A stretch of DNA of 32,722 nt, from the IMG/VR virus record IMGVR_UViG_3300047550_000959, positions 1 through 32,722 of that record. One strand, 5' to 3'. The stretch is from a virus. The notes beneath the pieces were generated by a model, which did no database searches, was not told the origin of the DNA, and was given only the letters and a program-made list of their open reading frames with translations. This document shows positions 1 through 6,192 of this stretch, in pieces (within the stretch, counting starts at the first letter, position 1; each line of letters opens with the position of its first letter). The position numbers and the translations under genes were made by a program.

Positions 1-26
1 TAACCACGAGTTGTTTTAAGGAGTGA

Positions 27-224
27 ATGATGATAACCATTACTGAGTTGGAGTTGGTGTTGTTCTTTGGTTTTGTTGTGATGACGCTGATGTATTTCAG
101 AGCAAAGTCGGAGTTGCATATGCACAAGCGCATAACAGCAGAGGTATTCATGCGTATCGCCAAGGGCAATATGAAAGTCACCGAGACCGAGGAAGGTTTC
201 GAGTTGGAGGTCACACCGAAATGA
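27..224 (+). CDS. Small single-span membrane protein, unknown function
   Basis: A 65-residue protein of no family I recognise. Residues 7-23 form a hydrophobic stretch (LELVLFFGFVVMTLMYF) long enough for one membrane helix. After it comes a charged tail rich in Lys and Glu. An AAGGAG ribosome-binding site lies just upstream, and two ATG codons stand in tandem; the first is used here. The stop overlaps the next start by ATGA, so the gene is probably translated with its downstream neighbours. It is likely an inner-membrane accessory protein of the phage early region; that role is inferred from the hydrophobic segment and position only. Confidence 0.7.
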   Translation: MMITITELELVLFFGFVVMTLMYFRAKSELHMHKRITAEVFMRIAKGNMKVTETEEGFELEVTPK

Positions 225-307
225 AGGAAGCGGTGTACCTAACTGGGATCTATGTGGTGGCAATAGCCATCGTTGTGTTAGATGTCTTTTACTGGAGAGT
301 GGGATGA
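221..307 (+). CDS. 28-residue membrane microprotein
   Basis: A very short reading frame that begins in the ATGA shared with the stop of the upstream gene and ends in an ATGA shared with the next start at 304. This double coupling is the main reason to believe it is translated. Apart from a few charged residues at the ends the protein is one hydrophobic helix (YLTGIYVVAIAIVVLDVFYW). Function is unknown. It follows another single-span membrane protein, so the two may act together, but nothing in the sequence proves that. Confidence 0.6.
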   Translation: MKEAVYLTGIYVVAIAIVVLDVFYWRVG

Positions 308-567
308 AATCAAGACAGCAAATGATCTACGAGGAGATGTGCTATCAGTTGGGGAAGGTCGTAACTGCGCCTGAACATGAATACATTGATGACAATGGCG
401 TTGATGATTCAGAGGTGGTTAACGAGACCAATGTGAGATTGGTCTTGGGTTCGTTGACTTCAACACTTGTTAAGTGTGCGCTGGTGTATGGCGTGTCGCT
501 TGAGAGTGTATTAGTCAATGTTGGTATTGGGTACAAAGACTACGAGAGGGAGATGAAAGATGAGTAA
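304..567 (+). CDS. Hypothetical phage protein, 87 residues
   Basis: No family recognised. The product is acidic in its first half (a run of Asp and Glu near residues 25-37), followed by a more hydrophobic part near residues 50-80 that looks helical. The start overlaps the stop of the preceding microprotein by ATGA, and the 3' end overlaps the start of the metallopeptidase/VWA gene by 8 bp, so it sits in the middle of a coupled set. The placement suggests co-expression with the VWA protein. Any functional link is inference. Confidence 0.65.
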   Translation: MKSRQQMIYEEMCYQLGKVVTAPEHEYIDDNGVDDSEVVNETNVRLVLGSLTSTLVKCALVYGVSLESVLVNVGIGYKDYEREMKDE

Positions 568-1843
568 ACAAGAAACGCGCGTGAAGAAGGCGCACATTGC
601 GCTGATGAAACATCCTGAGACGGCACTGTACTCAGGCGTGATGCTGATGGGCAAGACCGAGGTCGTGGAGGAAGGATGTCCTACGGCATACACCGATGGC
701 GTGAACAAAGTCTATGGTCGCAAGTTCTTAGAGACCGTGGACTCCGAACCCAAGGTGCGTGGCTTGGTGTTGCATGAGAACCTTCATGTGGCATTGAAGC
801 AGTTGCCAAGAGGTAAGGATATGTTTGAGGAGAACCGCAAGCTCGCAAACATTGCCGCTGACATGGTAGTCAACAACATCATCGAGAACATCAAAGGCAC
901 GATCAATGGCTCGACAGAGCGAATCGTTGCGTTGCCTGATGGTGCGGTGTATGACCCCATGTTTGAAAACTGGTCAATGCGTGAGGTGTACAACTATCTC
1001 AAGCAACACTGCAAAGGTGGCAAGGGTGGCAAAGGCGATAAGGGTGGACAGAAAAGTAACGACCCAGCCAATGCTAGGTCACAAAGTAACGACGATGACG
1101 ATGGGGACATCATCGAGATCAATGGCAAGCAGTATGACATTTCTAATGCAGACGAGCATGACCTTGACTCCCTGAAAGATCTAACGCATGGTGAGGTCAA
1201 AGAGATCAACGATGCAATCGACAAAGCGTTGCGTGAGGGTGGGATGTTGGCTGGTCGCATGGGTGCGAAGATACCGAGATCAATCTCTGACTTGCTTGAA
1301 CCCAAGGTCGATTGGCGTGATGCGCTGAGAGACTTTGTGTCGAGCGCCATCAAAGGCAAGGATGAATTCACATGGCGTAAGCTGAACAAGCGACAGCTCG
1401 TCAATGATCTTTATTTGCCAAGCATGGAGAACGAGACGATCGGGGAGTTGGTCGTTGCCATTGACACATCAGGGTCGATCGGTGGTCAGCAAATCACCGA
1501 GTTTGCGACAGAACTGGTCTCAATCTGCGATCTGTGTTCGCCTGACCGTGTGCGTGTTTTGTGGTGGGATACCGATGTGCATGGTGAGCAAATCTTTGAG
1601 AATGACTACAAAGGCATGGCTCAGATGCTCAAGCCTGTGGGCGGTGGTGGCACTATGGTGTCGTGTGTCAACGAGTACATCAACAAAGAGAAGATCAATG
1701 CGGAGTGCGTGATCGTGTTCACTGACGGGTATGTTGAGAGCGACATCACATGGACTATTCATAGCCCAACCCTGTGGATGGTGACTCAGAACAAATCGTT
1801 CGAACCGCCTGTGGGCGTGAAGGTGAAGTTCGGTGACGACTAA
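560..1843 (+). CDS. Putative metallopeptidase / VWA-like domain protein (DUF2201 type)
   Basis: A 427-residue two-domain protein. The N-terminal domain carries a zincin-like HENLH motif (H72, E73, H76). A Gly/Lys-rich linker follows (about 152-165), then an Asp-rich stretch. The C-terminal domain is a von Willebrand A-like fold with a MIDAS signature: D302-x-S304-x-S306, a Thr in a Gly-rich loop (T365) and D389 in FTDG. This arrangement is known in the DUF2201 family, whose members often work with a MoxR-type AAA+ ATPase; no such ATPase is in the window, but it could lie just upstream of position 1. The start is supported by GGGAG upstream. A palindrome flanked by direct repeats sits in the linker at 1053-1093. 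Substrate and role in infection are unknown; a chaperone or peptidase-like job on host or phage complexes is inferred. Confidence 0.85.
   Translation: MSKQETRVKKAHIALMKHPETALYSGVMLMGKTEVVEEGCPTAYTDGVNKVYGRKFLETVDSEPKVRGLVLHENLHVALKQLPRGKDMFEENRKLANIAADMVVNNIIENIKGTINGSTERIVALPDGAVYDPMFENWSMREVYNYLKQHCKGGKGGKGDKGGQKSNDPANARSQSNDDDDGDIIEINGKQYDISNADEHDLDSLKDLTHGEVKEINDAIDKALREGGMLAGRMGAKIPRSISDLLEPKVDWRDALRDFVSSAIKGKDEFTWRKLNKRQLVNDLYLPSMENETIGELVVAIDTSGSIGGQQITEFATELVSICDLCSPDRVRVLWWDTDVHGEQIFENDYKGMAQMLKPVGGGGTMVSCVNEYINKEKINAECVIVFTDGYVESDITWTIHSPTLWMVTQNKSFEPPVGVKVKFGDD
1053..1093. repeat. Palindromic element copy A with 11-bp flanking direct repeats
   Basis: The dyad is GACCCAGC-CAAT-GCTAGGTC (1061-1080), with one mismatched position in the stem. 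The 11-mer AAAGTAACGAC occurs at 1053-1063 and again at 1083-1093, exactly 30 bp apart, so the unit equals ten codons and keeps the reading frame. It lies in the Ser/Asn/Asp-rich linker of the VWA protein. Related copies are at 3277-3306 and 5835-5872. Confidence 0.7.
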
Positions 1844-1910
1844 GTTGTGGGGTATTGGGCTTGATCTCAGAATCATGACAACCGAATACGCATACAGAAG
1901 GAGGGGGGTG

Positions 1911-2114
1911 ATGCCAAGTGATCGACATCGAATGTCAATGGAGATAGCGCATGAACTCAAAGCACAGATGGGTGATGGCGCTTACCTCTACTGTCTTGAA
2001 AGATTGTCAAACAACACAGATCAACCAAGGTTGTGGCGTGATGTGTTGTATTGGCTTGATGAGGGAAAAACAAATGGAACAGACGGATTGGTATCAGATA
2101 ACCCTCGATGTTGA
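1911..2114 (+). CDS. Small helical hypothetical protein, paralogue of the next gene
   Basis: 67 residues from an ATG preceded by a very strong AGGAGGGGGG ribosome-binding site; a GTG at 1833 would extend it over the end of the VWA gene but lacks such a site. The pattern A-H-E-L-x4-G-D-x-A-x3-C-L-E-R, then W-R-D-V-L-x2-L-D-E, recurs in the downstream gene (A-R-Q-V-x4-G-E-S-A-x3-A-L-E-Q, then W-R-M-V-L-x2-I-D-E). The two therefore look like diverged tandem duplicates. Function is unknown; the protein appears to be two or three short helices. Confidence 0.65.
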   Translation: MPSDRHRMSMEIAHELKAQMGDGAYLYCLERLSNNTDQPRLWRDVLYWLDEGKTNGTDGLVSDNPRC

Positions 2115-2295
2115 TGTGAACCGACGAAATATGAACCTAGTAGTAGCTAGGCAGGTAATCAGAGCGCATGGGGAGAGCGCACATATGTTTGCGTTGGAAC
2201 AAATGCTGAAAGAGGGCAACTTTGAACAACAAAGAGATTGGCGTATGGTGTTAGACATCATTGATGAAATCAACAAAGGAGAAAGCAAATGCTAG
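2074..2295 (+). CDS. Small helical hypothetical protein, paralogue of the previous gene
   Basis: 73 residues from ATG 2074, which has GAGGGA upstream. An upstream ATG at 1951 would place 41 poorly structured residues over the preceding gene in another frame, so the shorter form is preferred. It overlaps the end of its paralogue by 41 bp. Residues 25-66 contain the shared pattern: an alpha-helical A-R-Q-V-I segment, G-E-S-A, then R-D-W-R-M-V-L-D-I-I-D-E-I. No named family is claimed. Its stop overlaps the start of the following 328-residue gene, indicating coupled translation. Confidence 0.65.
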   Translation: MEQTDWYQITLDVDVNRRNMNLVVARQVIRAHGESAHMFALEQMLKEGNFEQQRDWRMVLDIIDEINKGESKC

Positions 2296-3275
2296 GACTC
2301 AGTTACGAGCGTCTTGAGAAGATCATGAAAACGCAAAAGCCTTACCGTGGCTCAATCAATCGGTATCCCATCGGTGATCGTAGACATAATCTAAAGAACT
2401 TTTATGTCAGAGACGAGAACGGCAAGACCGTGTTCGACATCACTTGCAGTACACGCTATGAAGCCTTTGAAATCACAAAGGAAGAATACGAACTGATGAA
2501 GGAGGACAAGCGATGCGGGTACAGGGTGAATGAGTACACAGATGCCGACGGTAAGACTTCATACAGTAAGCACGACTTTCCTCCCTACTTTTTGGGTACG
2601 GTGTATCCCGAAGAATATTTTCAATTCACTGCGGAGAATCGTGCCTATGATCCGTATGGGCAAGGTGAGCGAGCGTTCTTTAGCAATTGCACTGCTGGGT
2701 TTTTCAGTAGAGAAACTCGCAGAGGTGGCATGGTGTGGAAACACGGCAGAAACATTGTGCCGATTTTTCATAACCTGAGAGTCAGCACCAAAAATGCTTT
2801 GCTACAACCGCTTGATGATTATGTCGTGGTGGGCAAGAAAGTTAACCGCAAGATCGGCAAAGACATTCTTGCAGGGTACGAATCGTTCCACAAAACGGCA
2901 GAAGTCATGTGCAAGTCCCTTGATTCCTCCATGTTCCTTGCAACGGCTACGGAAGTTTTAGAGGAACACAAAGATAAAAGGTATTTTGATGTGGCTGAAG
3001 AAATCAAGGACAAAGCACCACTTGATGCAATGATTCTTTATGCGGTAGCACTCGATGTGGGTGACATCAGATGGAGAGTCCAGCATCCGAGCTGGCACTC
3101 AGGCGTAGACCCTATCAATATCTATGAGAACCTTGCAAGAGCTTTGAACACAAGTATCTACAAGGCGCATCCCGAGGTGTTTATTCCTGTGCGTTACGGC
3201 AAGGATGAGGCGTATCCACCAAGCATTTGGGGCTACGACATTGAGGTCAATGGTCAGATCGTTCGTCAGTATTAA
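2289..3275 (+). CDS. Hypothetical phage protein, 328 residues
   Basis: Soluble, mixed-charge protein with no signal peptide or membrane segment and no catalytic motif I can name. Aromatic residues are frequent (F/Y/W-rich stretches around residues 95-150), and there are several basic patches, such as K-K-V-N-R-K-I-G-K-D at about 183-192. GGAG lies 9 bases upstream of the ATG, which overlaps the stop of the previous gene. It ends just before an intergenic palindrome (copy B). It belongs to the same co-oriented block as the VWA protein. Function cannot be assigned. Confidence 0.75.
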   Translation: MLGLSYERLEKIMKTQKPYRGSINRYPIGDRRHNLKNFYVRDENGKTVFDITCSTRYEAFEITKEEYELMKEDKRCGYRVNEYTDADGKTSYSKHDFPPYFLGTVYPEEYFQFTAENRAYDPYGQGERAFFSNCTAGFFSRETRRGGMVWKHGRNIVPIFHNLRVSTKNALLQPLDDYVVVGKKVNRKIGKDILAGYESFHKTAEVMCKSLDSSMFLATATEVLEEHKDKRYFDVAEEIKDKAPLDAMILYAVALDVGDIRWRVQHPSWHSGVDPINIYENLARALNTSIYKAHPEVFIPVRYGKDEAYPPSIWGYDIEVNGQIVRQY

Positions 3276-3276
3276 T

Positions 3277-3306
3277 CAACGACCTAGCGAGAGCTAGGTC
3301 ACTAAC
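3277..3306. repeat. Palindromic element copy B, perfect 8-bp dyad
   Basis: GACCTAGC-GAGA-GCTAGGTC (3281-3300) is a perfect 8-bp stem with a GNRA-type GAGA loop. CAAC precedes it and TAAC follows at 3303-3306. It sits in the 43-bp gap between two genes. No U-run follows it, so it is not a standard intrinsic terminator. The stem matches the copies at 1061 and 5843. Confidence 0.75.
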
Positions 3307-3318
3307 TAAGGGGAAATC

Positions 3319-4236
3319 ATGAGCAGATACATTCTTGAAGGATTTGAGAGCGATGAGCTTGAGCAAACAATCAGACAACACGAAACATTCCCGCTTGTGC
3401 GAGAGCTGTGTTTCAAATTCAATCTGAGAGTCTTATGCGAAGCAGAGCTTGGCGGTCATCAGTCTGCAATACAGATGTGCTTGCCCAATGGCATGGCAGT
3501 TGGCAAAGTCTATACAAGGAAGAACACTGAGGCCAAGCTTGAGTATTGCTACCGCACACCGTACTACAAGAAAGACCGTGGCAGTAGTGAGGAAGACAAG
3601 GAGACTTTGCGTAGTGTGAAAGTCTCAACACTTGTGTCTACGATAAAGCGTGTCAAGGCAATCCCAAGCGTCGAGAAAATGCTTGATAAGAAGATGAGCA
3701 AACTTGGCGATGCCAAAGACCTCATGGAGAAAGCGCTGGGTAGTACATACAAGTCAACAAGCGAACTTCAAGCTGATGAGATTCATGCGTTGCTATGTGC
3801 GTTTCTAGGGGAAACTCCCAATGGCAATCACCTCACAGTGGATACAATTAAATGTAAAAAGGTACTTGACAAATACAATGAAGCTGATAGAGTACGAGTC
3901 AAGAAGTTAGAAGAAGTTGGTCGGTTCTTTCTCAATCCTTTCTACATGATCGGTGCGGATAATTTTGGTCACTTCATAGTCGGCAAAGTCAAACTCACAG
4001 GGGAGAAACAATATGACATCATTGAGCCATTCAAGCGTTACAAAGACATCACCGAGCGTGAAGATCTTGTCCCTGTGATGACCATGACCAAGCTTGCGTA
4101 TGACGGTAAGGGACACCGTTTACAGAATGGCTACATCCCTGTGACTGATATGTACGACGAGAACCTTGATGCAGTGTTCTTTTATCACACACAAGCCACA
4201 CACTATGACTACATTTGGATGGCAACACCATGCTGA
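3319..4236 (+). CDS. Hypothetical phage protein, 305 residues
   Basis: Soluble protein of unknown family, started from an ATG with AGGGG 6 bases upstream. The middle (residues about 95-205) is Lys-rich and likely helical, with K-V-S-T-L-V-S-T-I-K-R-V-K near 101-113. The C-terminal third is richer in beta-type and aromatic residues. Together with the upstream 328-residue protein it forms a pair of mid-size unknowns between the VWA gene and the nuclease cluster. The stop overlaps the ATG of the next gene (ATGCTGA). No enzymatic motif is visible. Confidence 0.75.
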   Translation: MSRYILEGFESDELEQTIRQHETFPLVRELCFKFNLRVLCEAELGGHQSAIQMCLPNGMAVGKVYTRKNTEAKLEYCYRTPYYKKDRGSSEEDKETLRSVKVSTLVSTIKRVKAIPSVEKMLDKKMSKLGDAKDLMEKALGSTYKSTSELQADEIHALLCAFLGETPNGNHLTVDTIKCKKVLDKYNEADRVRVKKLEEVGRFFLNPFYMIGADNFGHFIVGKVKLTGEKQYDIIEPFKRYKDITEREDLVPVMTMTKLAYDGKGHRLQNGYIPVTDMYDENLDAVFFYHTQATHYDYIWMATPC

Positions 4237-4571
4237 GTGAAGATCTTGCCCCAGTCGTACACAAAACAAACTGGGACTTGATGAGAGTCCCAATGCGTAG
4301 GATTGAAGATCATTTCATTCTCTATGTCGCTGATGGGTATCACCGTAGGTACGACAAGGATACATTGCCTGACGAGATTAAAACCAAGTTGGCAATGATT
4401 CTTGCGAGTGCGCACACGGTGTTGCCCGACCACAAACTTCAGAAATTAGATTTGTACAGCAACACACAGTCGCTTGAGCTTGACGACATTGGATGGAGGG
4501 CGTCCGAGTCGTACTACTGTTTGGTGCTGACACGCCCGACACTGATGAAGATGAGAGGAGAAGATTCATGA
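4230..4571 (+). CDS. Hypothetical phage protein, 113 residues
   Basis: Starts at the ATG inside ATGCTGA, overlapping the preceding stop; a TTG at 4215 would add five residues but has no better ribosome-binding site. The product is soluble, with no recognised domain. The segment around residues 83-98 (L-D-D-I-G-W-R-A-S-E-S-Y-Y-C-L-V) mixes aromatic and hydrophobic residues and may be a folded core strand. It ends in an ATGA shared with the next gene, so translation is probably coupled. Function unknown. Confidence 0.65.
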   Translation: MLSEDLAPVVHKTNWDLMRVPMRRIEDHFILYVADGYHRRYDKDTLPDEIKTKLAMILASAHTVLPDHKLQKLDLYSNTQSLELDDIGWRASESYYCLVLTRPTLMKMRGEDS

Positions 4572-4852
4572 ACGAAGAAGAAATCAAATTCTTGCGAGAG
4601 GTTGCACACCGAGCCAAAGACCCAGCCATGTTGAGAAGTATTATTTTCTCAGCTATCAATGGGGTTGAGCGTGATGCAGAAGAAGTGCGTAAACATGCCG
4701 TGGACATGGAGGTCGTGGCAAGCATGGCGTTGAACACACGACTGTTCAAGACCAATGCGAAATTCATAGCCGACAAGCTAGAGAGCTGGAAGCATATGAA
4801 CGGTTTGCGTTGGGACGATCAGATCAAAGCGTTGCGGGAGAAATCCAAATGA
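4568..4852 (+). CDS. Hypothetical helical protein, 94 residues
   Basis: Begins in the ATGA overlap with the preceding stop, with GAGGAG upstream (4555-4560). The protein is charged and almost certainly all-helical, with many Glu, Lys and Arg residues at heptad-like spacing, so an oligomer or partner-binding protein is possible. The stop again overlaps the next start. No family is recognised. A longer form starting at 4493 would run over the previous gene in another frame and is less likely. Confidence 0.65.
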   Translation: MNEEEIKFLREVAHRAKDPAMLRSIIFSAINGVERDAEEVRKHAVDMEVVASMALNTRLFKTNAKFIADKLESWKHMNGLRWDDQIKALREKSK

Positions 4853-5034
4853 CCGCAAAAGACTTGCATGACCTGAGTAAATTCTTGATGGACTTGCACT
4901 TCATCCAAGCCAATGCAATCGTAGGGGCTGAGTTGCAGGGCAACAAGCAAGCTATCAAGTACATGAAGCGCATTGCTGAACTGCGTGAGTTGATTAAGTT
5001 GGAAGCAGGAATCAAGGAGAAGAGTAATGGCTAG
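4849..5034 (+). CDS. Small phage protein, duplicate of the gene at 9391
   Basis: 61 residues from the ATG in an ATGA overlap. It is nearly the same protein as the one at 9391-9570: both begin M-T-A-K-D-L, then F-L-x-D-L-H-F-x-Q-A-N-A-x-V-G, then E-L-Q-G-N-K-Q-A-I-K-Y-M-K-R-I-A-E-L-R-E-L. The DNA is also strongly conserved, including synonymous sites in the middle. This indicates a fairly recent duplication or gene conversion. The protein looks like two helices joined by a short turn. No function is known; conservation of the central block points to a binding surface. Confidence 0.75.
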   Translation: MTAKDLHDLSKFLMDLHFIQANAIVGAELQGNKQAIKYMKRIAELRELIKLEAGIKEKSNG

Positions 5035-5320
5035 AACTCCCGAAGCCAAGGTCAAAGCCCACATCAAAAAGATTCTTCAACTACATGGTGTTTACTACGC
5101 CATGCCGATGGGGACAGGGTATGGCAATGCAGGCGTACCTGACTTCTTGTGTTGTCTCAATGGAAAGTTTCTTGCAGTAGAAGCGAAGGCAAACGGAGGG
5201 ATACCCACAGCACTGCAACACAAACACTTGGACGACATTCAGAACGCAGGTGGGGCGGCATGGGTCGTGAACGAAAAAAACCTTATTGCGTTTGAAATAT
5301 TCATCAAGGCGAACAAATGA
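5027..5320 (+). CDS. VRR-NUC domain nuclease
   Basis: A 97-residue stand-alone VRR-NUC protein, the minimal PD-(D/E)XK nuclease fold found in phages and related to Holliday-junction resolvase-like enzymes. Visible motifs: an N-terminal E6 in a helix, G-V-P-D39-F, then A-V-E52-A-K54 and Q64 in the following helix. Full length for the phage form. Expected to cut branched or flap DNA with Mg2+, most likely in replication or recombination intermediates; exact substrate is not shown by sequence. AAGGAG lies upstream, and the start overlaps the preceding gene by 8 bp. Confidence 0.88.
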   Translation: MARTPEAKVKAHIKKILQLHGVYYAMPMGTGYGNAGVPDFLCCLNGKFLAVEAKANGGIPTALQHKHLDDIQNAGGAAWVVNEKNLIAFEIFIKANK

Positions 5321-5427
5321 AAGTATTTTGGTGGACAGTCCTCGCACTGAATATGTTGGCGGTCGTGTGTACTGGTCTGGTCGTACTGGGCTGGTGGATA
5401 GCGTCAGCATTACCAAGGAGTTTTTAA
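5317..5427 (+). CDS. 36-residue single-span membrane microprotein
   Basis: Begins in the ATGA shared with the nuclease stop. Apart from a short basic start and a short polar end (P-R-S-F), the protein is one hydrophobic helix with three Trp residues near the membrane borders. The next gene's AAGGAG ribosome-binding site lies inside its last codons. Function is unknown. Lysis-related or membrane-anchoring roles are possible, but no holin features beyond one helix are present. Confidence 0.55.
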   Translation: MKVFWWTVLALNMLAVVCTGLVVLGWWIASALPRSF

Positions 5428-5631
5428 ATGGATGAACAAGACCGAAGTAATTTGCGTGACCTACACGCAGGGTTTGCGATGGTGGGATTGTTGATGAAGG
5501 GACATCACCCCGATCAGATACCCACACTTGCATACAAACTTGCAGATGAAATGCAAGAAACAAGAGACCAGCATGTCGCTGGGATTGTGTCAGTGAAACG
5601 ACGAACCAAAAAGGAGAAGTCAGATGAGTAA
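5428..5631 (+). CDS. Hypothetical phage protein, 67 residues
   Basis: Starts at an ATG directly after the TAA of the membrane microprotein, with AAGGAG 7 bases upstream. The first half is helical (D-L-H-A-G-F-A-M-V-G-L-L-M-K near residues 11-24), and the C-terminus is strongly basic (K-R-R-T-K-K-E-K), suggesting nucleic-acid contact or simple solubility. It overlaps the next start by 8 bp. No family recognised. Confidence 0.65.
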   Translation: MDEQDRSNLRDLHAGFAMVGLLMKGHHPDQIPTLAYKLADEMQETRDQHVAGIVSVKRRTKKEKSDE

Positions 5632-6115
5632 AAGCAAAGTGATCAACAAAGCCGCACGAGTAAGAAACCTCTTGCGCAAAGACCCAAACGCCAAAGCTGG
5701 CGCAGTGGTAGAGATGTTTGACTGCACCATGCAACAAGCCCATGTGATGTTAAACACACAGAGGAAGATACTCCATATCTACAAGAGAAAAGATGGGACA
5801 TTTGTAGCGCCACCACATCGGGCGGCTCCCCCCGAAAATAACGACCTAGCCCCAGCTGGGTCGTTAAATAACATTGTAGAAACGCATTTCCCGATCGAGA
5901 TGGCAGAACCAAAGCCTGACCCAGTGAATCACCCTGAGCACTACAAGACAGGCGGTATCGAGACCATTGACTTTATCGAGGCGAAGAAGCTCAACTACAA
6001 CCTTGGTAATGTGGTGAAGTACATCACACGAGCAGACCACAAGGGCAATCGACTGCAAGACTTGCAGAAGGCTCAGTGGTACATCAACAGAGAAATCGCT
6101 AACGCACAGGCCTGA
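5624..6115 (+). CDS. DUF3310 family protein with an N-terminal helical domain
   Basis: 163 residues. The C-terminal half (about 100-160) is a clear DUF3310 domain: V-N-H-P-E-H-Y, then G-G-I-E-T-I-D-F-I, G-N-V-V-K-Y-I-T-R-A and a closing Q-K-A-Q-W-Y-I-N-R-E-I helix. The family is widespread in phages, sometimes labelled nucleotide kinase-like, but its reaction is not established. Residues 1-50 are basic and may form a small helix-turn-helix-like domain. The linker contains palindrome copy C (residues about 72-81), in frame. It is the last gene before a strong terminator, so it closes the first transcription unit. Confidence 0.85.
   Translation: MSKSKVINKAARVRNLLRKDPNAKAGAVVEMFDCTMQQAHVMLNTQRKILHIYKRKDGTFVAPPHRAAPPENNDLAPAGSLNNIVETHFPIEMAEPKPDPVNHPEHYKTGGIETIDFIEAKKLNYNLGNVVKYITRADHKGNRLQDLQKAQWYINREIANAQA
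5835..5872. repeat. Palindromic element copy C with flanking direct repeats
   Basis: The stem TAACGACCTAGC (5839-5850) pairs with GCTGGGTCGTTA (5855-5866) over 12 positions with one G-U type wobble and a CCCA loop. AAATAAC occurs at 5836-5842 and 5866-5872, again exactly 30 bp apart as in copy A. It lies in the proline-rich linker of the DUF3310 protein and keeps the frame. Confidence 0.75.
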
Positions 6116-6120
6116 TTCGT

Positions 6121-6146
6121 AGGCATGGTTCGCCATGCCTTTTTTT
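6121..6146 (+). terminator. Intrinsic terminator with UUCG loop
   Basis: A perfect 8-bp stem AGGCATGG/CCATGCCT closed by a TTCG loop and followed by an uninterrupted T tract. It begins 5 bases after the DUF3310 stop. This is a textbook Rho-independent terminator and ends the first plus-strand gene block. Confidence 0.93.
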
Positions 6147-6192
6147 GCGCCTGTTGAAGATGTTATTTGAAACCAGTTATTTAAGGAGAGCG

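Noticed and set aside
994-1404. 136-residue minus-strand frame
   Set aside because: Antisense to the VWA gene; its Pro/Leu repeats are just the complement of the Gly/Lys linker.
3281-3300. Palindrome copy B as an intrinsic terminator
   Set aside because: No T run follows it, and the same stem occurs within two coding regions.
5081-5743. 220-residue open frame on the minus strand
   Set aside because: It lies antisense to four well-supported plus-strand genes, has no ribosome-binding site and has a biased Val/His/Phe-rich composition typical of a shadow frame.
6154-6182. Possible promoter TTGAAG-17-TTATTT after the first terminator
   Set aside because: The -10 match is poor, and the start site would fall in or after the ribosome-binding site of the gene at 6193.
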